Assembly (NCBI RefSeq): GCF_010894435.1 | Contig: NZ_JAAIXZ010000012.1 | Span: 124,001 to 188,000 of the forward strand | Length of the DNA: 64,000 bases | Source: Pyxidicoccus trucidator | GTDB lineage: Bacteria > Myxococcota > Myxococcia > Myxococcales > Myxococcaceae | Direction of reading: 5' to 3' | In this document: positions 49,647 through 56,686 of the stretch, in pieces | How the letters are laid out: every line of letters begins with the position of its first letter | Numbering within the stretch: the stretch's first letter is position 1 | Notes under the pieces: model-generated | What the model was told of the DNA's origin: nothing | Databases searched by the model: none | Seen by the model: the letters and a program-made list of their open reading frames with translations, nothing else | Made by a program: the position numbers and the translations under genes

Positions 49647-50507
49647 CTCGACTTTCGCCTTTTTGGACAACTCCTTCGGGTCGAGCCCGCCAGGTGTCGC
49701 GGGTGATGGCACGTTGCTCCCCGGGGAAGCCTTGCCCGCGCCTCGGGAGCCGGAAGGCGTGCCAGTGTCTCGGGGGCTGCTGGACTCTTCGTCTGGAGAG
49801 AGCGTTCCCTCGCCTTGGTGGCCGGGCTCTTCGCCTGAAGGCGTGCCGGTGCCTCGCGGCCCGGAGGGCCCGGAGGGCTCGGAGGGCGCCAGGGCACGCC
49901 AGAGGGCGCGCGCCGGGGCGAGCACTTCGGCTTCGCCCACCTTCTCGCCCTGCTGTGCCGCGCGCGCCAGTTCCAGCAGCGCGCCCCACACCAGCCCCTC
50001 GCCCAGCTGGGCACAGCCGGAGGCCAGCGCCCCCTCATGCTCGCCCTTCTCCAGCACCTGGCGCACCAGCGCCCGCGTCGCCCCACCGTACGACTGCTGC
50101 GGGATGAGCGCCCCGGCCACTCGTGGCGCGGGAGCAGGGGGCGAGTGCGGCCCATACGCCTGCGCATGCCAGTGCAGGAAAGTGAAGTTGAAGAGGCCCG
50201 GCTGCCTCAGCGCCCAGCAGGCCAGCTCCCACCAGAAGGTGAGGAAGGCCTGGGCGAAGTCCACCCCCGGCCTGCCGTGCTTCAACAGGAAGGCCACCTC
50301 CACGTGGTAGCTCAGCTCCTTCTCGGTGAAGTCGCGCACCGCCAGAGCCAGGCCCAGCTTGCTGCCGTAGCGTCGGTACAACGAGCCCACCGACATCCGC
50401 ATGGCCTCGGCCAGCCCCGCGGCCTGCACGTTGTCGTAGCCCCGCCGCGCCAACAGCGCCGCCGCGTCGCGCATGGACTCGGCGTGCATCATCTCCAGGA
50501 AATCCAT
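48405..50507 (-). CDS. TetR-family regulator whose reading frame runs on antisense into the TonB receptor gene
   Basis: The TetR part is clear in the first 200 residues (about 49900-50507): helix-turn-helix MRDAAALLARRGYDNVQAAG, then AEAMRMSVGSLYRRYGSKLGL, and a ligand domain ending near LAPARALWRALAPSEP. The ATG is fixed by GGGGGAGGGG upstream. After that comes a Gly/Ser/Pro/Glu-rich tail with repeated D-T-G-T-P-S-G. No stop follows until 48405, so the frame (700 residues) lies antisense to the last 1.24 kb of the receptor gene. The antisense part is unlikely to be real protein; a lost stop or a frameshift near 49650 is likely. Confidence 0.6.
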   Translation of the reverse strand: MDFLEMMHAESMRDAAALLARRGYDNVQAAGLAEAMRMSVGSLYRRYGSKLGLALAVRDFTEKELSYHVEVAFLLKHGRPGVDFAQAFLTFWWELACWALRQPGLFNFTFLHWHAQAYGPHSPPAPAPRVAGALIPQQSYGGATRALVRQVLEKGEHEGALASGCAQLGEGLVWGALLELARAAQQGEKVGEAEVLAPARALWRALAPSEPSGPSGPRGTGTPSGEEPGHQGEGTLSPDEESSSPRDTGTPSGSRGAGKASPGSNVPSPATPGGLDPKELSKKAKVESEHVPHAEANLTRCLVPRGHGESTLIRSFLCPVGHHLRVEEVEGLQLEGHHLPAGDPVGDGEAGVEGVYPGRASRRAFERHAGHAEVRQAQAGRHLGGEVELPGAEDAEDMGPVREGPPRSARFDDRKGRHRKAVPILSRRSEKRARVVAGQPRQCVADLGQPAVREAVPHSHGHRVMGALRRWKVRSEAPSGIAKHHPAHSCHTHERGSGVEVAVGIGDAYERLRQHLHLEARDELTCGRWREARVHRHSLGCRPDRPVQQPERDHAPVCRMVGEHLRLAVPPEVDHQPHSRRELGHGDERRRTRSGVQALHVVAEARVQREPVPEHPAVLDEGPQERAGRPRLQQGGAARGLPRHCPRPRVDEVPRVHTRLEHMDPRSSPQVVAPGVGLIAIQLAEGQGARTGGAIPLGQE

Positions 50508-50646
50508 CCCCTCCCCCTTCCCGCCCCTCGGGCGACTGGCTGCCGCGAACGAGACGTCCTTCCGCTTCGCCCCTCCTCGGGGGAGGAGCCTCCGCGGAAC
50601 GAACGTTCCTTCCAGCAGCACCTGTCTACCGGGTGGGTCCGACATA

Positions 50647-50727
50647 GGTGCTTCGCGGGGCAACGCCCCGGGTTGTGCGCCCACCACCGTGGGGTGCTTG
50701 ACGGGGCAACGTCTCGCGTCGTGGGCC
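50647..50727. repeat. Imperfect direct repeat with palindromic core
   Basis: Two 35-bp copies (50647-50681 and 50693-50727) start GGTGCTT and contain GGGGCAACG. The first includes the dyad CGGGGC-AAC-GCCCCG. An 18-bp identical piece of the first copy (50655-50672) recurs at 61908-61925 inside the PfpI gene. They lie just past the 3' end of the arsenate reductase gene and could act as its terminator, though no T-run follows. Confidence 0.5.
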
Positions 50728-50739
50728 TTTGCGGCCTCT

Positions 50740-51594
50740 TCAGTCCGCCAGGGGGCGAGGGCTCCGGTGCATCACCACCGCCGACTGGGGACAGGCGCCC
50801 CGCAGCTCGGCGGAGGCGTGCAGTCCCTGGGGCAGCGCGTCGCGGGTGGTGCGTATGAACCCGAGGCGCGGGAAGTAGTCCTCCGCTGTCGTCGTCAGGA
50901 GATACAGGGACGGCGCGCCCCGCTTCGTGGCGAGCTCCACCAGGGCCTCCGTGAGCCGCCGGCCCAGGCCCAACCCGCGCGACGTGGGGGACACCACCAC
51001 CGAGCGCAGCAGCGCCGCGTCGCCGTAGACCTCCAGTCCTCCAGCCGCCGCCACCTGTCCATCCACCTCCGCGACGAGGAAGTCGCCGAAGTGCGCCTCC
51101 ACTCCGTCGAGCGGCAGCGACGCGGCACCCAGCAGCCGCAGTACGGTGGGAAGGTCCGCGGGAGTCGCGGCGCGCACGGCGACACTCCGTCCCTGGCGGC
51201 TCCAGCCCTGGCGCTCCACGAACCGGGCGATGCGCGAGGCCACGTCGTCTCGAATCCTGCGCACGTGCTCCACCGGCTTGCCCTTGGGGTCCTCGAGCGG
51301 CCAGTCATCGCGCTTCAGTCCGGGCACATGCGGGCACGCCTCACCGCAGCCCATGGTGATGAGCCACTGCGCACCCTGGCTCAGCTCATCCGTGAGGCGC
51401 TGGGGCTTCGCTCCCGAGAGGTCGACGCCCACCTCCGCCATCGCCGTGAGCACCTCGGGGTGGACGCGCTCTCCGGGCTGCGTGCCGGCGGACACCGCGC
51501 GGGCCTTCGCCGGGTCGGCCAGCGTGTTGAAGAAGGCCGCCGCCATCTGCGAGCGGCCGGCGTTGTGCACACAGGCGAAGATGACCGTGTTCAT
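50740..51594 (-). CDS. arsC: Arsenate reductase fused to an ArsN-type GNAT acetyltransferase
   Basis: 284 residues. Residues 1-130 are a low-molecular-weight phosphatase-type arsenate reductase with P-loop CVHNAGRSQ (Cys8-x5-Arg14), the resolving-cysteine region MGCGEACPHVPG and DWPLEDPKGK. Residues about 140-284 are a GNAT domain (VRAATPADLPTVLRLLGAA, VVSPTSRGLGLGRRLTEALV, DYFPRLGFI) close to ArsN, which acetylates organoarsenicals such as phosphinothricin-like arsinothricin in characterised cases. The fusion would reduce arsenate and acetylate an arsenical in one chain. Third gene of the ars operon, 49 bp behind the exporter. Confidence 0.9.
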   Translation of the reverse strand: MNTVIFACVHNAGRSQMAAAFFNTLADPAKARAVSAGTQPGERVHPEVLTAMAEVGVDLSGAKPQRLTDELSQGAQWLITMGCGEACPHVPGLKRDDWPLEDPKGKPVEHVRRIRDDVASRIARFVERQGWSRQGRSVAVRAATPADLPTVLRLLGAASLPLDGVEAHFGDFLVAEVDGQVAAAGGLEVYGDAALLRSVVVSPTSRGLGLGRRLTEALVELATKRGAPSLYLLTTTAEDYFPRLGFIRTTRDALPQGLHASAELRGACPQSAVVMHRSPRPLAD

Positions 51595-51643
51595 CGTGAG
51601 ACCTCCGGTTCGCAGTCAAGCATGGGGACACGGGTGAAAGGGT

Positions 51644-52777
51644 TCACGGGTTCGCCTCTCCCGGCCCGGACGCGGGCATCTTGCCCTCGAAGCGGCGGGG
51701 CAGGACGGCCTCTCCGGACGCGGGGAACAGCCGGCGCTTGAGCCCCAGCGAGAGGTACACCAGGGCGATGAGCGCGGGCACCTCGATGAGCGGGCCCACC
51801 ACACCGGCCAGCGCCTCTCCCGAGGCCATGCCGAAGACGCCCACCGCCACCGCGATGGCCAGCTCGAAGTTGTTGCCCGCCGCCGTGAAGGAGAGGGACG
51901 TCGTCTCCTCGTAGCTGAAGCCCAGCCGGCGCGAGAGGAAGAACGCGCTGGTGAACATGATGAGGAAGTACACGAGCAGCGGCAGGGAGATGCGCACCAC
52001 GTCCAGCGGCAGGCGCGTGAGCTTCTCCCCCTGCATGGCGAACATGAGGACGATGGTGTAGAGCAGCCCGAGCAGCGCCGTGGGCCCCAGGCGCGGCAGG
52101 AAGCGCTGCTCGTACCACGGCTCTCCCTTGAGCCGGGTGAGGACGACGCGGGTCAGCGCGCCCGCCACCAGCGGCACGCCCAGGAAGATGAGCACGCTCT
52201 TCGCGATGCTCCCCATGGGCACGTCGAAGGCCGTGGCGTCCGCGCCGAGCCAGCCGGGAATCCCGGTGAGGAAGAGCCAACCCAGCACCGAGTAGAAGAG
52301 AATCTGGAAGACGGAGTTGAGGGCCACCAGCACGGCGGCCACCTCGTTGCTGCCACACGCGAGCATGTTCCAGATGAGGACCATGGCGATGCAGCGCGCC
52401 AGTCCGATGAGGATGAGGCCATTGCGGTAGTGCGGCAGGTCCGGCAGGAAGAGCCACGCCAGCCCGAACATCAGCAACGGCCCCACCACCCAGTTGAGCA
52501 CCAGTGACGTGGTGAAGAGCTTGCCCCGCGCGCGCAGCCGGCCCAGCTCGCCGTAGCGCACCTTGGCCAGCACCGGGTACATCATCCACAGCAGACCGAT
52601 GGCGATGGGCAGCGACACTGTGTCCAGCTTCACCGTATCCAACCGCGCGCCCAGGTCCGGGAAGGCCCGGCCCAGGCCGATGCCCAGGGCCATGGCGGCG
52701 AAAATCCAGACTGGCAACAGCCTGTCGAGGACGGAGAGCTTCTTGACGATGCTCTCGGGAGGGGCGGCGGCGTTCAT
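51644..52777 (-). CDS. acr3: Acr3-family arsenite exporter
   Basis: 377 residues with ten membrane helices. Family signatures are WMMYPVLAKVRYGELG, GLARCIAMVLIWNMLACGSN with the conserved translocation Cys, and SFTAAGNNFELAIAVAVGVFG. Acr3 is a secondary carrier that expels arsenite by proton exchange. It takes the product of the reductase encoded next. It begins 18 bp behind arsR, so it shares its transcript. Confidence 0.93.
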   Translation of the reverse strand: MNAAAPPESIVKKLSVLDRLLPVWIFAAMALGIGLGRAFPDLGARLDTVKLDTVSLPIAIGLLWMMYPVLAKVRYGELGRLRARGKLFTTSLVLNWVVGPLLMFGLAWLFLPDLPHYRNGLILIGLARCIAMVLIWNMLACGSNEVAAVLVALNSVFQILFYSVLGWLFLTGIPGWLGADATAFDVPMGSIAKSVLIFLGVPLVAGALTRVVLTRLKGEPWYEQRFLPRLGPTALLGLLYTIVLMFAMQGEKLTRLPLDVVRISLPLLVYFLIMFTSAFFLSRRLGFSYEETTSLSFTAAGNNFELAIAVAVGVFGMASGEALAGVVGPLIEVPALIALVYLSLGLKRRLFPASGEAVLPRRFEGKMPASGPGEANP

Positions 52778-52795
52778 GGCGGGAAGACTCCTTCG

Positions 52796-53161
52796 CTACG
52801 TGCAGGCGTTGGGGCCGCGAGACTTGAGCAGGCGCTTCACGTCGTCGCGGAGCACGTCCCGCTTGGAGAAGGCCGCGACGAGCGCCTTGAGCTGCGCCCT
52901 GCACACCTCGTCCAGCTGGGGAGCGAGCTGGTAGTAGACCCAGCTTCCGTCACGCCGGGCCTCGACGATGCCCGCGTTCTTCAGCACCGCGAGCTGCCGG
53001 GAGGTGTTCGACTGCGTCAGCCGGAGCGCGGACTCGAAGTGGCAGACGCACAGCTCGCCGTGACTGAGCAACGCGACGATGCGCAGGCGGGTCTCATCCC
53101 CCAGCGCCTTGAAGAGGCGTGAGGCGGAGCGGACATCCAGGGAGGCGATGGCGGGGGGCAT
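52796..53161 (-). CDS. arsR: ArsR-family arsenite-responsive repressor
   Basis: 121 residues: winged helix RLFKALGDETRLRIVALL, metal-site motif ELCVCHFESAL (CxC at the start of the DNA-recognition region) and recognition helix TQSNTSRQLAVLKNAGIVEARRDGSWVYY. Extra cysteines (VCRAQ, NACT at the end) may complete the As(III) site. It should repress arsR-acr3-arsC and leave DNA when As(III) binds. An ATATC-x2-GATAT dyad lies directly before its start codon. Confidence 0.92.
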   Translation of the reverse strand: MPPAIASLDVRSASRLFKALGDETRLRIVALLSHGELCVCHFESALRLTQSNTSRQLAVLKNAGIVEARRDGSWVYYQLAPQLDEVCRAQLKALVAAFSKRDVLRDDVKRLLKSRGPNACT

Positions 53162-53165
53162 GCGG

Positions 53166-53198
53166 ATATCAGGATATTGGAATGTCGTGGTTCGGCAA
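53166..53198 (-). promoter_or_regulatory. Candidate ars operon promoter and ArsR operator
   Basis: Reading the minus strand: TTGCCG (53198-53193), a 16-bp spacer and TATCCT (53176-53171). The perfect dyad ATATC-CT-GATAT (53177-53166) overlaps the -10, as expected for a repressor site. The arsR ATG lies only about 9 bp after the -10, so the transcript would be almost leaderless. Confidence 0.45.
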
Positions 53199-53317
53199 GT
53201 ACCGGAGTGTCACGACCGGGTGACATGAGGGACACGGGTGCCGGGCCGCATGCACGGGTGACGGGAGGCCGGGCTGTCCGGGTGCACTGGCCTGAAGGCT
53301 GCACCCGGGCCCTGGCC

Positions 53318-54085
53318 ATGGGATGGAAACGGGTCCTCCGGTGGCTGGTGTGGCTGCTGTGCCTCGGCTGTGTCGTGTTGCTGGCCGCATCGGAGTGCTT
53401 CTATCGGGCCACACTCTCGCGCGTGCCCGGGAGGCCTCGTCCCGTGGAGGGGGTCTCGCCGCCTCCTCTGTACAGCCGCATGCGGTGGACGCTGCTCGAA
53501 GGCACGACGACACGGGAGGTGGCGCCCGTCTGGCTGGGGACCTTCGTCCAGGTATGGGCGAGCCTGGGCCTGCTCCGGCGGCATGATTCGGAGGTACCGA
53601 GCGAGGGATTCCGGCTCGCCTGCAATGTCGTGAGACAGTGGAGCCACCAGGAAGGCGGCCCGCGCCTGAAGGCCCTCGAGCGGCTCGCCGTGGACATCTG
53701 GCTCACGCGAAACTGGAGCGCCGAGGAGCTGCTCGCGTTCGACGCGGAGCACACGTACCTGGGCTCCGGACTCATCGGGATGCGGACAGGGGCCGAGGTG
53801 TTGCTCGGACGCGATTGGGCGCAAGTGGATACGGCGGGCATGGCCTTGCTCCTGGCCGTGAATGACGTTCCAGTCGGGAGGAAGGACCCTTGGTGTTTTC
53901 CAGACCGGATTCGCACGAGGCGTGATGGCATCTTGAGACGACTGGAGGACGCGGGAGGTCTCACTCCAGAAGAGGCGGAGATAGCGCTCGCGGCTCCGCT
54001 GAAGCTGGCGACGCGACCCGCGGACTGGCCCCCCTGCCCTGCTCGAGATGGTCGAGCTTCCGAGGCGGGAGGGCCGGCACGATGA
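53318..54085 (+). CDS. GT51-like transglycosylase-domain protein lacking catalytic motifs
   Basis: 255 residues, with an N-terminal membrane helix (WLVWLLCLGCVVLLAAS). The C-terminal half follows the third and later motifs of peptidoglycan glycosyltransferases: RLKALERLAVDIWLTRNWSAEELL, then TYLGSGLIGMRTGAEVLLGRDW, MALLLAVNDVP and the ending EDAGGLTPEEAEIAL. The EDxxFxxHxG and GGSTITQQ motifs, which hold the catalytic Glu, are missing, so polymerase activity is unlikely. The start could be up to 31 codons earlier; this ATG sits directly before the membrane helix. Confidence 0.62.
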   Translation: MGWKRVLRWLVWLLCLGCVVLLAASECFYRATLSRVPGRPRPVEGVSPPPLYSRMRWTLLEGTTTREVAPVWLGTFVQVWASLGLLRRHDSEVPSEGFRLACNVVRQWSHQEGGPRLKALERLAVDIWLTRNWSAEELLAFDAEHTYLGSGLIGMRTGAEVLLGRDWAQVDTAGMALLLAVNDVPVGRKDPWCFPDRIRTRRDGILRRLEDAGGLTPEEAEIALAAPLKLATRPADWPPCPARDGRASEAGGPAR

Positions 54086-54296
54086 GTCCTGGCGCCCGCT
54101 GTCCGGCCAGCTTTTCGCAACCCTGAAGCTGATGCCATGACGCTCCGAGGGCCCGCCTGCCGCGTTAGGGTTTCGGGGTGTGACGCCCGCTTTGGAGCCC
54201 TGGCATGCGGCCGTGCTTTCGCATGGCCCTGTCGCTCCGCGCTTGTCGCCTCGGCCCTGGACCTCACCTTTGCGTGGGAAGGGAAAGGAACCGACC

Positions 54297-55586
54297 ATGC
54301 GACGCGCGCTTACCACTGCTGCCCTGGCCTTCAGCTTCTTGCTCTCCTCTGTCGGGCTCGCCCAGTCAGCAGGCGGCGGCTCAGGCGGAGGCGCGGCCGC
54401 GGAAGGCACAGCGGGCGGAGGTACGGGCGCCGCGCAGGGAGGTGGAGGCACTGGCGGCGCGGGGACCGCGGGCGCTGGAGGTACTGGAGCCTCCCAGAAT
54501 CCGGGCACCTTCGGCCCGGGGACGCTGGCACCAGGGCCGCAGGGCACCACGGGGACCACTGGTGGCTCCACCACGGGGACCGACGGGACGACCGGCACGG
54601 GTACGACGGATGGAACTGGTACTGGTGGCAGCGGGCAGACCGGAACCACTTCGGGCACGGGTGGGACTGCAGGCTCCAGCGGAGCCAGCACGAACACCGG
54701 CGCCACCCCAGGCACGGACACGGGGACTGGCTCGACCGGAGCGGGCACGGGGACAGGTGGCACGGGTGGCTCGGGCACGACGGGCACCGGGACCACGGGC
54801 TCGGATGTGAGCGGCACTGGCACCGGGGGCATGGGCACGACGGGTACTGACGTCGGTACTGGTGGCTCCGGCACGACCGACTCGGATGTGAGCGGTACGA
54901 CGGGCACCGGCACGGGTGGCTCGGGCACGACCGACTCGGATGTGAGCGGCACGCCAGGCACCGGTACGACGGGCACCGGCACGGGCGGCTCGGGCACGAC
55001 GGGCACGGGCACTGAAGGCGGCACCAGCGGCGCCGGCACCGGCGGCAGCGGGGGCACGACCGGGGGTGGCTCAACGGGCGGAGCCACGGGTGGCGGCGGC
55101 ACGGGCGGTGGTGGAGCGGGCGGCGGTGGAAGCGCGAGCGCAGCGAGCACGGGTGCGGCGGCCGGCATGGCCTCTCAACCGGCCAACCTGGAGCAAGAGG
55201 TGACCCAGCTCCGCGCCCAGGTCCAGCAGCTCCAGCAAGAGGTGACCGCGCTGCGCCGCTCCGGCGCCACAGCGGACACGGGCACGGGTGGCTCGGGCAC
55301 GGGCGGCTCGGCGCCAGCGGCGGACCCCAACGAGACAGTGGTGGCGAGCGTCCAGATGCAAGGCCAGGTGGCCGCCACCTCCAAGGACCGGATTCAGGTC
55401 CGTGACGCGGAGACCGGCGACCTCTACACCCTGCGCGTGGGAGACAAGACCCGCGCCACCCTGGGTGGCAAGCGCATCTCCGTGCAGAGCATCCCCGCGG
55501 GCACTGCCGTCCGAGCGGCGTTCAACTACATCGCCGACGGCGACAGCTACGCGACCCGCATCCAGGTGTACCCACGGCCTCGATGA
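54297..55586 (+). CDS. Secreted Gly/Thr/Ser-repeat protein with coiled coil and C-terminal beta domain
   Basis: 429 residues. Signal peptide ending VGLAQS, then about 260 residues of Gly/Thr/Ser repeats (TGTGGSGTTGTG, TDSDVSGTTGTGTGGSG). A coiled coil follows (LEQEVTQLRAQVQQLQQEV, near 300-325), then a 75-residue beta domain (ETVVASVQMQGQVAATSK, then GDLYTLRVGDKTRATLGGKR). The Ser/Thr-rich part may be glycosylated or act as a flexible stalk with the coiled coil making oligomers. Function unknown. Shine-Dalgarno AAGGAA supports the ATG; a strong terminator follows. Confidence 0.72.
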   Translation: MRRALTTAALAFSFLLSSVGLAQSAGGGSGGGAAAEGTAGGGTGAAQGGGGTGGAGTAGAGGTGASQNPGTFGPGTLAPGPQGTTGTTGGSTTGTDGTTGTGTTDGTGTGGSGQTGTTSGTGGTAGSSGASTNTGATPGTDTGTGSTGAGTGTGGTGGSGTTGTGTTGSDVSGTGTGGMGTTGTDVGTGGSGTTDSDVSGTTGTGTGGSGTTDSDVSGTPGTGTTGTGTGGSGTTGTGTEGGTSGAGTGGSGGTTGGGSTGGATGGGGTGGGGAGGGGSASAASTGAAAGMASQPANLEQEVTQLRAQVQQLQQEVTALRRSGATADTGTGGSGTGGSAPAADPNETVVASVQMQGQVAATSKDRIQVRDAETGDLYTLRVGDKTRATLGGKRISVQSIPAGTAVRAAFNYIADGDSYATRIQVYPRPR

Positions 55587-55611
55587 TGTGAAGCGCCCCA
55601 CGCGCATCGCG

Positions 55612-55667
55612 CTCCGGGCCGCCGGGAGGAAAGCTGCCCCCTCCTCGCGGCCCGGAGTCTTTTCTTC
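55612..55667 (+). terminator. Rho-independent terminator
   Basis: Perfect 11-bp stem CTCCGGGCCGC (55612-55622) / GCGGCCCGGAG (55647-55657) with a 24-nt loop, followed directly by TCTTTTCTTC. It closes the Gly/Thr-repeat gene and lies before the 3' end of the convergent TipAS-receiver gene. Confidence 0.8.
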
Positions 55668-55685
55668 AGGTGCACGCCGCCGGAG

Positions 55686-56333
55686 TCATCCGTTCCCGCG
55701 CTCACGGACGAAGCGCTCGATGCGCTCGATGGCCTGCTCCATCTTCAGCCGCGCGGAGCTGTTCGCCGAGTGCACCCGCATTCGCGGCGGCACGAAGCCC
55801 CGCGTCGCCACGGCCTCCTCCACCCAGAGCAGGACGTCATAGCCGGTGCCGTGCTCGTCATCGCCGAGGTCGTGGTCCAGGCTCAGCTCGGCCACCTGCC
55901 CGCCTTCGAGCAGGGAGATGGCCTCCTCGGGCCACCGCACCGGCACCCAGCCCTCGGGCGTGGGGCGCTCGTCATCCAGGTAGACCTTCATCGTATCCAC
56001 TCCAAGGTGGGCCATCGCCCTGCCGATGTATCTGAAGAGCCTCGGGTCCACACCATGCTTCGCGGCCCCCTCTGCCGGCTGCTGGTGCATGGCTCGCAGC
56101 CACAGGTCCATGCCCGGGTCTCCGCCGGTGAAGACGCTCACCAGCTCCATCCAGCGCTCGGCCAGGGAGCGCACCGCTTCGTGCACGGGGTCGGTGCCCC
56201 GGTCCATCTCCGCCCGGACTCGCGCGATGACCTGGGGCCACTCGGCCAGGACCTCGTGGAGGGACGCGTCGTCCGGCGCCTCGCGGCCCGGCTCACACGG
56301 TGTCCGCGAGGAGGAGTCGTGCTTCTCGAACAT
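55686..56333 (-). CDS. TipAS-like domain fused to a cyclic-phosphate processing receiver-like domain
   Basis: 215 residues. Residues about 20-105 resemble the TipAS drug-recognition domain (WPQVIARVRAEMDRGTDPVH, LAERWMELVSVFTGGDPGMD, HGVDPRLFRYIGRAMAH). Residues about 113-215 resemble the cyclic-phosphate processing receiver family (VYLDDERPTPEGWVPVRWPE, LSLDHDLGDDEHGTGYDVL, RMRVHSANSSARLKMEQAI). TipAS normally follows a MerR helix-turn-helix, which is absent here. ATG 56333 has a GAGGTGG Shine-Dalgarno; a GTG three codons upstream is an alternative. Role unknown; a small-molecule-responsive processing enzyme is possible. Confidence 0.75.
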   Translation of the reverse strand: MFEKHDSSSRTPCEPGREAPDDASLHEVLAEWPQVIARVRAEMDRGTDPVHEAVRSLAERWMELVSVFTGGDPGMDLWLRAMHQQPAEGAAKHGVDPRLFRYIGRAMAHLGVDTMKVYLDDERPTPEGWVPVRWPEEAISLLEGGQVAELSLDHDLGDDEHGTGYDVLLWVEEAVATRGFVPPRMRVHSANSSARLKMEQAIERIERFVRERGNG

Positions 56334-56421
56334 GGTAGCCACCTCATCCCGCCATGCCAGTCCGGCGGAACGAGCTGGCTACAGCCTCACGTTGCGTGAG
56401 GCTCCAGCGGGAAGCAGCGAC

Positions 56422-56655
56422 TCAGCGCTCTTCGTTCTCCGACGCCGCGCCACCCGCGAGCTGCCGCAGCTTCGCGGCGAAGGGGCTCTCCTTCTCCGTC
56501 CCCGCGGGGCTTCCCGCCAGCCGCTGCCGTCGGTTGAGGGCGAGCGGCCCTTCGGGCGGTCCCTCGACGGCCTCCTTCTCGTAGCGGTCCTGTCCACCCA
56601 GCGCACGACCCACGGGGCGGGCGGAGCTGACGCGTCGGTTCGTATCCACGGGCAT
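56422..56655 (-). CDS. Small conserved hypothetical protein
   Basis: 77 residues, hydrophilic and without a signal peptide, beginning MPVDTNRRVSSARPVGRALG and ending with a Lys/Glu-rich tail (SPFAAKLRQLAGGAASENEE). Recognised as real from the strong GGAGGTG Shine-Dalgarno seven bases before the ATG. It lies 31 bp behind the E2-like gene on the same strand, so the two may share a transcript. No family was recognised. Confidence 0.6.
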   Translation of the reverse strand: MPVDTNRRVSSARPVGRALGGQDRYEKEAVEGPPEGPLALNRRQRLAGSPAGTEKESPFAAKLRQLAGGAASENEER

Positions 56656-56686
56656 GAAGGCACCTCCAGGGGCAGCGAGCCCCTTT

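Noticed and set aside
53210..55168. A 652-residue minus-strand frame rich in Pro-Val repeats
   Set aside because: It mirrors the Gly/Thr repeat tract of the secreted protein, which has a signal peptide, a Shine-Dalgarno and a terminator. The antisense frame has none of these.
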